This document shows, piece after piece, positions 1-9,917 of a stretch of 64,000 bases of DNA. This stretch comes from Rhodobacteraceae bacterium UBA6796 (GTDB lineage Bacteria > Pseudomonadota > Alphaproteobacteria > Rhodobacterales > Rhodobacteraceae): assembly GCA_002452815.1 (NCBI GenBank), contig DKFM01000006.1, positions 124,001 to 188,000 of the forward strand. The letters run 5' to 3'. A program made the position numbers and the translations under genes. Within the stretch, counting starts at the first letter, position 1. Each line of letters opens with the position of its first letter. The notes beneath the pieces are model-generated. The model saw only the letters and a program-made list of their open reading frames with translations. It was not told the origin of the DNA and did no database searches.

Positions 1-1
1 C

Positions 2-862
2 AGCGCGCGGGTGATCTCGGACCCGTTGCGGCGCGGCGCCGAGGTGCGGGCCGGCGATGTGCTGTGCCAGCTTGATCCCGGCACCCGGCTGGCGGCCCTG
101 GCCGAGGCGCGCGCAAAACTGACAGAGGCGCAGCTGAACGCCACCGCCGCCGAAAAGCTGCAGGCAGGCGGCTATCGCTCGGAGACCGCGGCGGCGGCGG
201 CCACGGCCAGCCTGCAAGAGGCACAGGCCGGGCTGGAGGCCGCCACGCGCGAAATCGGGCGGCTGACCATCACCGCGCCCTTCGACGGGATTCTGGAAGA
301 CGACAGCGCCGAACTGGGCAGCCTGCTGGGCGCGGGCAGCCTGTGCGCCACGGTCATCGCGCTGGACCCGATCCGGCTGGTGGGCTTCGTGGCGGAAACC
401 GAAATCGACCGCATCGCGCCGGGGGCAACGGTCGCGGCACGGCTGGCGACGGGGCGCGAGGTGACCGGGCAGGTCACCTATCTGTCGCGGTCCGCCGATG
501 CCACCACCCGCACCTTCCGCATCGAAGCCGCGGTCGACAACCCCGACCGCACGATCCGCGAGGGTCAGACCGTCGAGATGCGGATCATGGCCGAGGGGAC
601 GCAGGCACATTTCCTGCCGGCTTCGGCGCTGACGCTGAACGATGCGGGCGATCTGGGGCTGCGGGTCGCGCAGGAGGGCGTGGCGCGCTTCCTGCCCGCC
701 ACCTTCCTGCGCGACACCCCCGAGGGCGTCTGGCTGACCGGCCTGCCCGCGGCGATCGACGTGATCGTGGTCGGGCAGGATTATGTGACCGACGGCACCG
801 CGCTGGCCGTCACCCTGCGCGACACGCCCCCCGAAGCAACGGCGCCGGAGCCGCAACAATGA
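2..862 (+). CDS. RND efflux periplasmic adaptor subunit, 5' end missing
   Basis: This is the C-terminal part of a periplasmic membrane-fusion subunit of an RND efflux pump. The frame is open to the left edge of the window, so the export signal and first lipoyl half are missing. Visible are the end of an Ala/Glu/Gln-rich helical hairpin (roughly the first 75 residues), the second lipoyl half with ITAPFDGI, and the beta-barrel region with RIEAAVDNPD and REGQTVEMRI, as in the HlyD/AcrA family. It would link the inner-membrane pump to an outer-membrane channel. Its TGA overlaps the ATG of the pump gene (ATGA), so the two are translationally coupled. No TolC-like gene is visible and the substrate cannot be inferred. 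Confidence 0.9.
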   Translation, partial: SARVISDPLRRGAEVRAGDVLCQLDPGTRLAALAEARAKLTEAQLNATAAEKLQAGGYRSETAAAAATASLQEAQAGLEAATREIGRLTITAPFDGILEDDSAELGSLLGAGSLCATVIALDPIRLVGFVAETEIDRIAPGATVAARLATGREVTGQVTYLSRSADATTRTFRIEAAVDNPDRTIREGQTVEMRIMAEGTQAHFLPASALTLNDAGDLGLRVAQEGVARFLPATFLRDTPEGVWLTGLPAAIDVIVVGQDYVTDGTALAVTLRDTPPEATAPEPQQ

Positions 863-3800
863 GCGGGCTGATCGACTGGGCCGCCGCCCGGGCGCGCATG
901 GTCCTGGCCTTCGTCGCGATGACGGTGATCGCGGGGCTGTTTGCCTATACCGGCCTGCCCAAGGAAGGCGAGCCGGATATCGAGATCCCGACGCTGTTCA
1001 TCTCGGTCCCCTTCCCCGGCATCTCCGCCGCCGACAGCGAGAAATTGCTGATCAAGACGATGGAAACCGAACTGGCCGATCTGGACGGGCTGAAAACCAT
1101 GTCCGGCACCGCGCTGGAAAACTATGCCGGGCTGATGCTGGAATTCGATTTCGGCTGGGACAAGACCAAGATCATCGCCGATGTGCGCGATGCGATGAAC
1201 ACCGCCGAGGGCAAATTCCCGGACGGGGCCGAGAAATACACGATCAACGAGATCAACTTCTCGGAATTTCCGGTGGTCGTCGTCACCCTGTCGGGGCGCG
1301 CGCCCGAACGCACCCTGCTGCGGCTGGCCAAGGAGTTGCAGGACCGGCTTGAAGGGCTCGAACCCGTGCTGGAGGCCACGCTGGCAGGCCACCGCGACGA
1401 AATGGTCGAGGTGCTGATCGACCCGCTGCGGCTGGAGGCCTATAACGTCACCGCGCCCGAACTGATTGCGGTGGTGCAGCAAAACAACCAGCTGATCGCG
1501 GCGGGCGAGATCGAAACCCCGGGCGGCGCGTTCTCGGTCAAGATCCCGTCCAGTTTCGACACGGCCGCCGACATCTATGCCCTGCCGGTGAAAACCAATG
1601 GCGAACGGGTGGTAACACTGGGCGATCTGGCCGAAATCCGGCTGACCTTCGAGGACCGCACCGGCACCGCGCGCTTCAACGGCAAGTCGACCGTCGCGCT
1701 GCAGATCGTCAAGCGCAAGGGCTACAACATCATCGACACGGTGGCGCTGGTGCGCGACACGGTGGCGGCAGAACAGGCGCGCTGGCCCGCCGCCCTGCAA
1801 GAGGCGGTGGATGTCGGTGTCTCGCTCGATCAATCCAAGACCGTGGGCGCGATGGTCAGCCAGCTGGAAGGCTCTGTGCTGACCGCGATTGCGCTGGTGA
1901 TGATCGTGGTGCTGGCGACGCTGGGCACCCGCTCGGCGCTGCTGGTCGGCTTCTCGATCCCGACCTCGTTCCTGCTGACCTTCCTTCTGCTGGGCGCGAT
2001 GGGGGTGGCGATTTCCAACATCGTGATGTTCGGACTGATCCTGGCGGTGGGGATGCTGGTCGATGGCGCGATTGTCATCGTCGAATATGCCGACATGCGG
2101 ATTGCCCAAGGCGCGGGCCCGATGCGCGCCTATACCGAGGCTGCGCGGCGGATGTTCTGGCCGGTGGTCAGTTCGACCGCCACCACGCTGTGTGCCTTTC
2201 TGCCGATGCTGTTCTGGCCGGGCGTGCCGGGCGAGTTCATGGGGATGCTGCCCGTAACCATCATCTTCGTGCTGTCGGCCAGTCTGGTCGTTGCGCTGAT
2301 CTATGTGCCGGTTGTGGGCGGCGTCGCCGGGCGGATTTCGCGCCGCCTGCACATGATCGCGCAGGTCTTTGCGGGCTGGCCGCTGGCCGCGCGGCTGGCG
2401 CTGGCGGCGCTGGCGCTGGTGGCGGTGTTTACGGGGGGCATGGCGCTGCTCAACCCCGGGCTGCTGGGCGTTCAGGGCAGCGGCTGGCGCGCCGCGATCC
2501 CGGGGGCGATCCTGTTCACGCTGGCCACGATGGCGGCCTCGGTCGCCTTTACCGCACTCCGGCCCGCGCGCGGGCCGCAGCCGGTCGAACCGGCCTATCA
2601 GCGCCGCCTGTTTGGCCATTTCACCGCCGCCATCGCGGGCAACCCGGTGATGCCGCTGGTGGTTCTGGCCGCGGTGGTGGGCGCGGTCGTCTTCATCTTC
2701 GGCTATTACGGCCAGCACAACAACGGCACCCAGTTCTTCACCGACAGCGAGGTCGAACAGGGCATCATCTATGTCCGCGCCCGCGGCAACCTGAGCCTGG
2801 ACGAAAAAGACACGCTGCTGCGCGCGGCAGAGGCGCAGGTTCTGGGCACGCCGGGCGTGGCGGCGGTGTTTTCCTTCGCGGGCGAAGGCGGGCTCAATCA
2901 GAACACCGGCGGCGCCGTCGCCCCGCGTGACACCATCGGCCAGATCCAGGTCGAGATGACCCGCTGGGAAGACCGGCGCGACGATCCGGGCTTTCAGACC
3001 GGCCAGCAGATCATGGACGGCATCATGGCCCGGATCGGCACGATCCCCGGGATCAAGGCCGAGTTTCTGGCGCAAGATCGCGGCCCGGCCTCGGGCAAGC
3101 CGATCCAGCTGCGCCTGAAGGGCGACGATTTCACCGCGCTCGGACAGGCGGTCGACTATGTCGAGGCCCATCTGGCCGGCATGCGCGGCATCACCGCGAT
3201 TGAAGACACCCGCCCTCTGCCCGGCATCGACTGGGAAATCGACGTGGACGTGACCCGCGCAGGCCGCTTCGGCGCGGATGTCGCCACCGTGGGCGGGATG
3301 GTGCAACTGGTCACCCGCGGCATCTTGCTCGATACGATGCGGGTCGACAGCTCGGACGAGGAAATCGACATCCGCGTGCGCCTTCCCGAAGGGGACCGGG
3401 TTCTCAGCACGCTCGATACCCTGAAACTGCGCACCGCGCAGGGTCTGGTTCCGCTGGCCAATTTCATCACCCGCACCCCGGTGCCGAAACTCGGGCGCAT
3501 CGACCGGGTCGATCAGACCCGCTATTTCGACGTGAAGGCCGATGTGCAGGACGGGTTGGTGAATGACGCAGGCGCCCCGATCAACGGCAACGAGCGGATC
3601 GCGGCCCTGGGCATCTGGCTGGAAACAGAGGCGCAATTGCCCGCCGGGGTCGCTTGGGAATGGGCGGGCGACATGGTCGACCAGTCCGAAAGCCAAGCCT
3701 TCCTGACCACCGCCTTTGCCGGTGCGCTGGCGCTGATGTTCGTGATCCTGCTGGCGCAGTTCAACAGTTTTTACAACGCGGTGCTGGTCTTGCTGGCCGT

Positions 3801-4404
3801 GATCCTGTCCACCGCGGGGGTGCTGGTCGGCATGCTGGTGATGGGCCAGCAGTTTTCGATCATCATGACCGGGGTCGGCATCGTCGCGCTGGCCGGGATC
3901 GTGGTGAACAACAACATCATCCTGATCGACACGTTTCAGGAATTTTCCCGCTACATGCCGCCGATCGAGGCGGTGATCCGCACTGCGGAACAACGCCTGC
4001 GGCCCGTCGCGCTGACCACGATCACCACGATGGCGGGGCTGGCGCCGATGATGTTCGGGCTGAGCCTCGATTTCTTTAACGGCGGCTATTCGGTCGACAG
4101 CCCGACCGCGCTGTGGTGGAAACAACTGGCCACGGCGGTGGTCTTCGGGCTGGGCATCGCCACGGTGCTGACGCTGATCCTGACGCCCGCGCTGCTGGCG
4201 ATCCGCATCTGGTTCGGGCGCGGCGCCTATCGCAGCCTGCACGCGCTGTCGGCCTTCCTGCAGGGCCATGACAGCCGCGCCGCCCGCGATCTGGCGCTGG
4301 AACGCGCGACCCGAAAGCTGGGCGGGGCGCAGATCCTGTGGGAAGACCAGCCGCAGATCAGCCAGGACAAAACGCCGCCCGCCCTGCCGCACGGCCCCGC
4401 CTGA
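859..4404 (+). CDS. RND-family efflux pump, inner-membrane permease
   Basis: Proton-driven exporter of the AcrB/MexF/HAE1 superfamily, 1181 residues. The ATG overlapping the adaptor stop is chosen over an in-frame upstream start that would lie inside the adaptor gene. TM1 is near residues 14-30, the first porter domain has LPKEGEPDIEIP and FPGISAADSEK, TM4 has GMLVDGAIVIVE, and a second porter/TM half ends with GIVVNNNIILID. In TM4 the usual Asp-Asp pair of AcrB is Asp402-Gly403. Compared with the usual 1020-1050 residues it is long: an insert at about 499-590 carries two extra hydrophobic stretches (about 509-527 and 547-566) before TM7. The family is clear; the substrate (drug, solvent or metal) is not. 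Confidence 0.92.
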   Translation: MSGLIDWAAARARMVLAFVAMTVIAGLFAYTGLPKEGEPDIEIPTLFISVPFPGISAADSEKLLIKTMETELADLDGLKTMSGTALENYAGLMLEFDFGWDKTKIIADVRDAMNTAEGKFPDGAEKYTINEINFSEFPVVVVTLSGRAPERTLLRLAKELQDRLEGLEPVLEATLAGHRDEMVEVLIDPLRLEAYNVTAPELIAVVQQNNQLIAAGEIETPGGAFSVKIPSSFDTAADIYALPVKTNGERVVTLGDLAEIRLTFEDRTGTARFNGKSTVALQIVKRKGYNIIDTVALVRDTVAAEQARWPAALQEAVDVGVSLDQSKTVGAMVSQLEGSVLTAIALVMIVVLATLGTRSALLVGFSIPTSFLLTFLLLGAMGVAISNIVMFGLILAVGMLVDGAIVIVEYADMRIAQGAGPMRAYTEAARRMFWPVVSSTATTLCAFLPMLFWPGVPGEFMGMLPVTIIFVLSASLVVALIYVPVVGGVAGRISRRLHMIAQVFAGWPLAARLALAALALVAVFTGGMALLNPGLLGVQGSGWRAAIPGAILFTLATMAASVAFTALRPARGPQPVEPAYQRRLFGHFTAAIAGNPVMPLVVLAAVVGAVVFIFGYYGQHNNGTQFFTDSEVEQGIIYVRARGNLSLDEKDTLLRAAEAQVLGTPGVAAVFSFAGEGGLNQNTGGAVAPRDTIGQIQVEMTRWEDRRDDPGFQTGQQIMDGIMARIGTIPGIKAEFLAQDRGPASGKPIQLRLKGDDFTALGQAVDYVEAHLAGMRGITAIEDTRPLPGIDWEIDVDVTRAGRFGADVATVGGMVQLVTRGILLDTMRVDSSDEEIDIRVRLPEGDRVLSTLDTLKLRTAQGLVPLANFITRTPVPKLGRIDRVDQTRYFDVKADVQDGLVNDAGAPINGNERIAALGIWLETEAQLPAGVAWEWAGDMVDQSESQAFLTTAFAGALALMFVILLAQFNSFYNAVLVLLAVILSTAGVLVGMLVMGQQFSIIMTGVGIVALAGIVVNNNIILIDTFQEFSRYMPPIEAVIRTAEQRLRPVALTTITTMAGLAPMMFGLSLDFFNGGYSVDSPTALWWKQLATAVVFGLGIATVLTLILTPALLAIRIWFGRGAYRSLHALSAFLQGHDSRAARDLALERATRKLGGAQILWEDQPQISQDKTPPALPHGPA

Positions 4405-4429
4405 GCGCAAATCGCGCCTGGCGCGGGCC

Positions 4430-4639
4430 TCAGCGCAGGCGGCGGGTGATCCGGGCAGCTTGGCGCGCGCGTTTCACCGCCGCGCGGGCGTTTTGCGCCT
4501 GCTTGCGTTCCTCGGGCGTCATCTGGGCCTGCGATTTGCCCTTGCCCGCCGCCATGTCGATGCCCTTGGTGATGCCGAGGTTCAGCAGGCGGCGCATGAT
4601 CGTGTTGATCGCCGTGGTAATCAGCCGGTCCAAAGTCAT
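4430..4639 (-). CDS. Small basic protein of unknown function
   Basis: A 69-residue protein that I do not recognise. The first 30 residues could form an amphipathic helix (RLITTAINTIMRRLL) and the C-terminal 35 are rich in Lys, Arg, Gln and Ala. There is no signal peptide or clear membrane segment. The start is well supported by GAGGAGG placed just upstream. It begins 10 bp downstream of scpB on the same strand, so it is probably the last gene of the argS-to-scpB cluster, and it converges on the RND pump gene. Its charge suggests contact with nucleic acid or membrane, which is a guess. Confidence 0.7.
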   Translation of the reverse strand: MTLDRLITTAINTIMRRLLNLGITKGIDMAAGKGKSQAQMTPEERKQAQNARAAVKRARQAARITRRLR

Positions 4640-4649
4640 TGCGTCCTCC

Positions 4650-5288
4650 TCATTCCTCGAAAAGTTCCGACTGGCCGCTGAGGCTGGCGTCGGCGTCGTC
4701 CTCGTCCCGGTCCGTGCCCGGCATCGGGCGGCTGTCGAGCAACCCGGCCGCGCGCAATTCCTTCAGCCCCGGCAGGTCGCGCGCGGATTCCAGACCGAAC
4801 TGGTCCAGAAACTCGGGCGTCACGACAAAGGTCACCGGACGGCCCGGCGTCATCCGGCGGCGGCCAAAGCGAATCCAGTCCATTTCCAGCAACTGGTCGA
4901 TGGTGCCCCGGCTGACCGCCACACCGCGAATTTCCTCGATCTCGGCGCGGGTCACAGGCTGATGATAGGCGATGATCGCCAGCGTCTCGATCGCCGCACG
5001 GCTCAGCTTGCGATGCTCGACCGTTTCCTTTTGCATCAGGAAGGCCAGATCGGGCGCGGTGCGCAGCGCCCAGGCCTCGCCGACCTTGACCACCCGCACA
5101 CCGCGCCCTTCATAGCGGCGGCGCAGATGGGCCAGCGCCTCGGCCGGATCGCAGCCATGGGGCATCCGTTCTTCCATCTCGCGCAGGCTCACGGGCTCGG
5201 GCGAGGCGAACAGGATCGCCTCGACCATGCGCTCCTGCTCGGCGATCGGCGGGGCGTCAAACAGCGAGGGGGCGGTTTTGTCGGTCAT
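4650..5288 (-). CDS. scpB: Segregation and condensation protein ScpB
   Basis: ScpB is the winged-helix kite subunit of the SMC-ScpAB condensin, which organises the chromosome for segregation. The 212-residue protein has the family core at about 20-180: the first winged helix with EAILFASPEPVS, then LSRAAIETLAIIAYHQPVTR and EIRGVAVSRGTI in the second, and TPEFLDQFGL near the end. The C-terminal 35 residues are acidic and probably disordered. Its ATG overlaps the scpA stop by 4 bp (ATGA), the usual arrangement for these partners. No smc gene is in the window. Confidence 0.95.
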   Translation of the reverse strand: MTDKTAPSLFDAPPIAEQERMVEAILFASPEPVSLREMEERMPHGCDPAEALAHLRRRYEGRGVRVVKVGEAWALRTAPDLAFLMQKETVEHRKLSRAAIETLAIIAYHQPVTRAEIEEIRGVAVSRGTIDQLLEMDWIRFGRRRMTPGRPVTFVVTPEFLDQFGLESARDLPGLKELRAAGLLDSRPMPGTDRDEDDADASLSGQSELFEE

Positions 5289-6097
5289 GTGCTGCGCGGT
5301 GTGGTGCGGGCGCGGATCGAGATCGGCGCGAAGGTTTCGGATTGGCGGATCTCGATATGGCCCTGCTTGGCCAGTTCAAGAGAGGCCGCGAAAGTGGCCG
5401 CGGTGGCCGAGCGGCGGCGTTTGGGATCACCGCCCCAGCCTTCGGGCAGATAGCTGACCAGATCGGTCCAGCTGCCGGCAAACCCGATCAGCCCGCGCAT
5501 CCGGTCCAGCGCCTGTTCCATCGTGAAAACATCCTTGCGATCAAACGCATAGGGGCGGAATTCGTCGCGCGTCCGGATCCGGGCATAGGCCTGCATCAGG
5601 TCCAGAAGGCTGGCCGAATAGCGAACCTGACGCACCAGCGCCACCTCTTCGCTGCGCCCCCGGGCAAAGAAATCGCGGCCCAGACGATCGCGCGCCATCA
5701 GCTGCGCCGCCGCCTCGCGCATCGCCGCCAGCCGCTCCAGCTGGAAGGCCAGATGCGCGGCCATGTCTTCGGCACTGGGGCCCTCGGCACCCGGTTCAGG
5801 CGGCAGCAGCAGGCGCGATTTCAAAAACGCCAGCCAGGCCGCCATCACCAGATAATCGGCCGCCAGTTCGATACGCAGCGCCCGCGCCTTGTCGACGAAA
5901 CGCAGATATTGCTCGGCCAGTTGCAACACCGAAATCCGCCGCAGGTCCACCTTCTGCGTGCGCGACAGCGTCAGCAGAAGGTCGAGCGGCCCCTCGAACC
6001 CCTCGACATCGACAATCAGCGCCTCGGCCTGCAGCCGGTCGCTGATGCTTTGTGCCTCGAACAGATGGGTTTCGGGTTCAGCCATGCTCCGCGCCAT
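5285..6097 (-). CDS. scpA: Segregation and condensation protein ScpA (kleisin)
   Basis: ScpA is the kleisin that bridges the SMC heads in bacterial condensin. The protein is up to 270 residues; the diagnostic N-terminal segment is VEGFEGPLDLLLTLSRTQKVD, abbreviated here to GFEGPLDLLL, followed by the helical middle region and a C-terminal winged helix that binds SMC (ATAATFAASLELAKQG). The start is uncertain: the ATG at 6097 gives 270 residues and overlaps nagZ by 20 bp, and a second ATG at 6085 (MAEPETHL) overlaps it by 8 bp. Neither has a well-placed Shine-Dalgarno sequence, so translation may depend on coupling to nagZ. It is followed by scpB with a 4-bp overlap. Confidence 0.94.
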   Translation of the reverse strand: MARSMAEPETHLFEAQSISDRLQAEALIVDVEGFEGPLDLLLTLSRTQKVDLRRISVLQLAEQYLRFVDKARALRIELAADYLVMAAWLAFLKSRLLLPPEPGAEGPSAEDMAAHLAFQLERLAAMREAAAQLMARDRLGRDFFARGRSEEVALVRQVRYSASLLDLMQAYARIRTRDEFRPYAFDRKDVFTMEQALDRMRGLIGFAGSWTDLVSYLPEGWGGDPKRRRSATAATFAASLELAKQGHIEIRQSETFAPISIRARTTPRST

Positions 6098-7076
6098 TCA
6101 GAAGGCTTTCAAGTTCAGCCTCCAGCGCGCACATGTCAACCACCTCGGGCGCCACGCGTTGCACCAGTGCCGCTTCGGCCCGGGTGGCGGTGGCGGGCGT
6201 CATCGTTCCGGCGGCCCCGGCCACGGCAACCATGGCGGGCAGATCGCCCTTGCAATGCAGCACCACATCGCACCCCGCCGCGATCGAGGCGCGCGCGCGT
6301 TCGGCCATGCTGCCCGCCAGCGCCTCCATCCCGATGTCATCGGTCATCAGCAGGCCCTGAAACCCGATCTGCTCGCGGATCAACCCGATCATCCGGGGCG
6401 ATTGCGTGGCGGGGGCCTCGTCGAAGGCGGTGTAGCGGATATGCGCCGTCATCCCCATCGGCATGTCGGCCAGCGCGGCGAAGGGCGCGAAATCGCTGGC
6501 CGCCAATTCCTCGGCGGGCGCATCCACCACGGGCAGGTGCAGATGGCTGTCAGCCTCGGCCCGGCCATGACCGGGGATATGCTTGACCACCGGCAGAACG
6601 CCCCCCGCCAGCAGGCCTTCGGCCGTGGCGCGGGCATTGCGGGTGACGGTGGCGGCATCGGTGCCGAAACAGCGATTGCGCAGGAACGGATGGGTGCGCG
6701 GCCCGGCAATGTCGCAGGTGGGCGCGCAATTGGCGTCGATCCCCACCGAGCGCAATTCCGCGGCCTGCAACCGAGCCCGCAGCCACAGATGGCGCTCGGC
6801 GCCGGGCAAAGCGGCCTGATCCAGCGGCGCCATCCATTCGCGCCAGTGCGGGGCGCGCAGTCGCTGCACCCGACCGCCTTCCTGATCAATCAGGATCGGC
6901 GCGTCGCGCCCCACCGCCGCGCGCAGATCGGCACAAAGCGCACGCAACTGATCGGGGGTGTCGACATTGCGGGCAAACAGGATGAAGCCCCAAGGGTCGG
7001 CCTCGCGGAAAAACGCGGCCTCGTCGGCGCCCAGGCGCAGCCCGGCACAGCCGAAAATCGTGGCGCCAGCGGTCAT
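6078..7076 (-). CDS. nagZ: Beta-N-acetylhexosaminidase NagZ
   Basis: Cytoplasmic glycoside hydrolase family 3 enzyme that removes GlcNAc from 1,6-anhydro-muropeptides during peptidoglycan recycling. The 332-residue protein has the family landmarks: PILIDQEGGRVQRLR (substrate pocket), KHIPGHGRAEADSH (the flexible catalytic loop with Asp and His), and MTDDIGMEAL (nucleophile Asp). The ATG at 7076 is chosen because it overlaps the stop of the SPOR gene (TGATG) and precedes the conserved start MTAGATIFG; a longer frame upstream only reads through the SPOR gene. It sits in the cell-wall and division cluster with the SPOR protein and scpAB. Confidence 0.95.
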   Translation of the reverse strand: MTAGATIFGCAGLRLGADEAAFFREADPWGFILFARNVDTPDQLRALCADLRAAVGRDAPILIDQEGGRVQRLRAPHWREWMAPLDQAALPGAERHLWLRARLQAAELRSVGIDANCAPTCDIAGPRTHPFLRNRCFGTDAATVTRNARATAEGLLAGGVLPVVKHIPGHGRAEADSHLHLPVVDAPAEELAASDFAPFAALADMPMGMTAHIRYTAFDEAPATQSPRMIGLIREQIGFQGLLMTDDIGMEALAGSMAERARASIAAGCDVVLHCKGDLPAMVAVAGAAGTMTPATATRAEAALVQRVAPEVVDMCALEAELESLLNGAEHG

Positions 7077-8113
7077 CAGCGCACCAGCGCGGGGATGCAA
7101 TTGGTCTGTTCGGCGACAAGCGCCGCGCAGAACCGGCGCGCCTCGTCGACATTGTCGAAGCCCTGCACGCGCAGCCGGTAGAAGGTGCGCCCGCCCGAAG
7201 ATGCCTGCTGCACCACGCGTTTCTTGCCGGCCATCAGCGCCTCGAACCGGGTTGCGACCCGGTCCCATTCCTTGCGCGCGATCTCGGGGCTGTCGAAGGC
7301 GCCCAGTTGCACCAGCCGGGTGCCTTCGGGCAGGCTGGCGGGGTCGAGATCGACCACCTCGGGCGCCGCCCCGCCCAGGGCCGCGGCGACCTCGGCGGCG
7401 GCACTTTCGGCCACCAGATCCAGCGCCGGACGCGGCAGCGGGCGCGGCGATGCGGTGACGCCCGGCACCGTGACCGGGATCGCATCGGCGGTTTGCGGCA
7501 TGGCAGCGGTTTCCACCGTGGCCTCGGCGGCGGGATCGGGCGCTGTTGTCTCATTGGGCAGAACGGCCGCCCCTTCGACCTCGGCCTGCGCGGCCTCGGT
7601 GTCGGGCAGCGCCTCGGGCTGCAGGGCCAAGGCCGTCGCACCCGCCGGCAGATCGGCCACCGGCAGCGCGGGCGCCGCGGCGGGCATCGGGACAGCCTCG
7701 GGCGCGGGACGGCGCGGATTGGGCAGCGGCGCCAGTTTCGTCATCGGCTGGTCGGCGTCTGTCAGATCGGCGGGCTCGGGCGCGAGCATGACCTGATCGG
7801 GGGCCGGTGCGGCCACGCCGGTGCCCGCCACCGCATTCACCGAAAGCCCGACATGACGCGCCAGATCGCCGCCCGGATCTTCGGGCGCGATACGGGCGGG
7901 TCCTTCCAGCGCGCGGATCACCGGAACCCCGGTCACATCGCGCACCGCCAGCTTGTAGCCCCAGACCACCACGCCAAGGATCAACGCAATCGAGGTCGCC
8001 GCCCCGGCATATTGCACCAGACGCGATGCGGGGGCCACGACGGGCTGCGGCGCGGAAGGCTCCGCGCCGTCATAGCCGTAAGCGCCGCTGTTGCGGTACT
8101 GCATGCTCGCCAT
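7076..8113 (-). CDS. SPOR-domain inner-membrane protein
   Basis: A bitopic membrane protein of 345 residues. It has a short cytoplasmic N-terminus, one membrane segment at about 35-57 (AATSIALILGVVVWGY), a long periplasmic linker rich in Pro, Ala, Glu and Asp (about 90-255), and a C-terminal SPOR domain (about 260-345) with GTRLVQLGAFDS and RTFYRLRVQGF. SPOR domains bind denuded septal glycan, so a division or wall role is likely. The ATG at 8113 is preferred over a GTG at 8155 because GAGG lies 5 nt upstream. It lies between argS and nagZ, overlapping nagZ by one base, a neighbourhood I recall as common in Rhodobacteraceae. Confidence 0.9.
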   Translation of the reverse strand: MASMQYRNSGAYGYDGAEPSAPQPVVAPASRLVQYAGAATSIALILGVVVWGYKLAVRDVTGVPVIRALEGPARIAPEDPGGDLARHVGLSVNAVAGTGVAAPAPDQVMLAPEPADLTDADQPMTKLAPLPNPRRPAPEAVPMPAAAPALPVADLPAGATALALQPEALPDTEAAQAEVEGAAVLPNETTAPDPAAEATVETAAMPQTADAIPVTVPGVTASPRPLPRPALDLVAESAAAEVAAALGGAAPEVVDLDPASLPEGTRLVQLGAFDSPEIARKEWDRVATRFEALMAGKKRVVQQASSGGRTFYRLRVQGFDNVDEARRFCAALVAEQTNCIPALVR

Positions 8114-8171
8114 CTCTGCCTCGCCGCCGGCTTGCCCGGCCTTACTGCCAATCACCCGGCGGCGGCGCGCT

Positions 8172-9917
8172 TCAGCGCATCTCTTCGGCCGGGGTCACGC
8201 CCAGAATAGCAAGGCCTGCGGAAATAACAACGGCACAGGCCCGGGCCTGGGCGATTTTCGCCGAGGTCGCGGCCGCGTCGCCGTCCTGTACGAAACGCAG
8301 GCCAGGTTCGTCATTGCCGCGATGCCACAGCGCGTGCAGGTCCGACGCGATGTCATACAGGAAGAACGCGATCCGGTGCGGTTCGTTCGCGCGCGCGGCG
8401 ATTTCCACCTGACGCGGCCATTCGGCGATCTTCTTGGCCAGCGCCAGTTCGGCCTCGTGGGTGTTGCGCGACAGATCGGCGCCGATCAGCGCGGCGTCGG
8501 ACACGTCGATGCCCAGCTCCGCAGCCTTGCGCAGCACCGAGGCCACGCGGGCATGCGCATATTGCACATAGAAGACCGGGTTGTCCTTGGACTGTTCCAG
8601 CACCTTGTCGAAGTCGAAATCCAGCGGCGCGTCGTTCTTGCGGGTCAGCATGTGGAACCGGGTGACCCCTGCCCCCGCCTGCTCGACCACATCGCGGAGC
8701 GTCACGAAGGTGCCCGCGCGCTTGCTCATCTTGAAGGGTTCGCCATTCTTGAACAGCTTGACCAGCTGGATCAGCTTGATGTCGAGCGAGACCTTGTTCT
8801 CGCTCAGCGCCGCGACGGCGGCCTTCATCCGCTTGACATAGCCGCCATGGTCCGCGCCGAACACGTCGATCAGCTGATCGAAGCCGCGCGCAATCTTGGT
8901 CCAGTGATAGGCGATGTCGGGGGCGAAATAGGTCCAGCTGCCATCCGATTTCTTGACCGGGCGATCCACGTCATCGCCGAACGCGGTCGAGCGGAACAGC
9001 ACCTGTTCGCGTTCTTCCCAGTCTTCGAGCAGCTTGCCTTTCGGCGGCTCCAGCGTGCCGGTGTAGATCAGGCCCAGATCTTCCAGACGCTGCAGCGCCG
9101 CCTCGATCTGGCCGGTGCCGTAAAGCGCCTTTTCGGACGAGAAGACATTCATCTTCACCCCCAGAAGCGCCAGGTCGGCCCGGATCATATCCATCATCGC
9201 GTCGGTCGCGAAGGTGCGGATGTCGGCCAGCCAGTCCTCTTCGGGCTTGTCCAGCAGGCTGGTGCCGTATTTTTCCTTCAGCGCCTCGCCCACGGGGATC
9301 AGGTAATCGCCGGGATACAGCCCCTCGCGGATCTCGGGCTCCAGCCCGCAGGCCTCGCGATAGCGCTCATAGGCCGAGCGCGCCAGCACATCGACCTGCG
9401 CGCCGCCGTCGTTGATGTAATATTCCCGCGTGACATCGTAGCCCGCGAAATCCAGCAGGGCCGCCAGCGCATCGCCAAAGACCGCGCCCCGGGTATGGCC
9501 CACATGCATCGGGCCGGTGGGGTTGGCCGAGACATATTCGACATTCACCCGAATGCCCCGCCCCAGCGTCGAACGGCCGAAGGCCGGCCCCGCCGTCAGG
9601 GCGGCGCGCAGCACCTCGGCCCAGACGCCCGGCTCCAGCCGCAGGTTCAGGAAGCCCGGGCCCGCCACCTCGGCCGCGGCGATGCGCGGATCGGCGGCCA
9701 GTTTCGCGGCCAGCGCCTCGGCGATGTCGCGCGGCTTCAGACCGGCGGGCTTGGCCAGCACCATCGCGGCATTGGTGGCCATATCGCCATGCAGCGCATC
9801 GCGCGGCGGTTCCACCGCCACATTGGCGAAATCAAGGCCTGCGGGCAGCTGCCCTTCGGCAATCAGGGTGTCCAGCGCGGCGATCACGGCACCGCGGATA
9901 TCGGCAAAGAGGTTCAT
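8172..9917 (-). CDS. argS: Arginyl-tRNA synthetase
   Basis: Class I aminoacyl-tRNA synthetase that charges tRNA-Arg, 581 residues, the usual length. Visible are the N-terminal tRNA D-loop recognition domain (about 1-110), the HIGH motif as HVGH within [14 protein letters not shown], the KMSK loop in [15 protein letters not shown], and the helical anticodon-binding DALR domain, here ending [17 protein letters not shown]. The ATG at 9917 (MNLFADIRG) is preferred to the ATG 9 nt upstream because AAGGA is well spaced from it. It is the first gene of the cluster running to scpB. The 130 bp upstream of it contains only a run of nine C beside the stop of the antiporter gene. Confidence 0.97.
   Translation of the reverse strand: MNLFADIRGAVIAALDTLIAEGQLPAGLDFANVAVEPPRDALHGDMATNAAMVLAKPAGLKPRDIAEALAAKLAADPRIAAAEVAGPGFLNLRLEPGVWAEVLRAALTAGPAFGRSTLGRGIRVNVEYVSANPTGPMHVGHTRGAVFGDALAALLDFAGYDVTREYYINDGGAQVDVLARSAYERYREACGLEPEIREGLYPGDYLIPVGEALKEKYGTSLLDKPEEDWLADIRTFATDAMMDMIRADLALLGVKMNVFSSEKALYGTGQIEAALQRLEDLGLIYTGTLEPPKGKLLEDWEEREQVLFRSTAFGDDVDRPVKKSDGSWTYFAPDIAYHWTKIARGFDQLIDVFGADHGGYVKRMKAAVAALSENKVSLDIKLIQLVKLFKNGEPFKMSKRAGTFVTLRDVVEQAGAGVTRFHMLTRKNDAPLDFDFDKVLEQSKDNPVFYVQYAHARVASVLRKAAELGIDVSDAALIGADLSRNTHEAELALAKKIAEWPRQVEIAARANEPHRIAFFLYDIASDLHALWHRGNDEPGLRFVQDGDAAATSAKIAQARACAVVISAGLAILGVTPAEEMR

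Noticed and set aside
781..4410. A 1209-residue open frame on the minus strand opposite the RND pump.
   Set aside because: It is rich in His, Arg, Gln and Asp, as the antisense of a GC-rich gene is, has no family features, and overlaps a clear gene completely.
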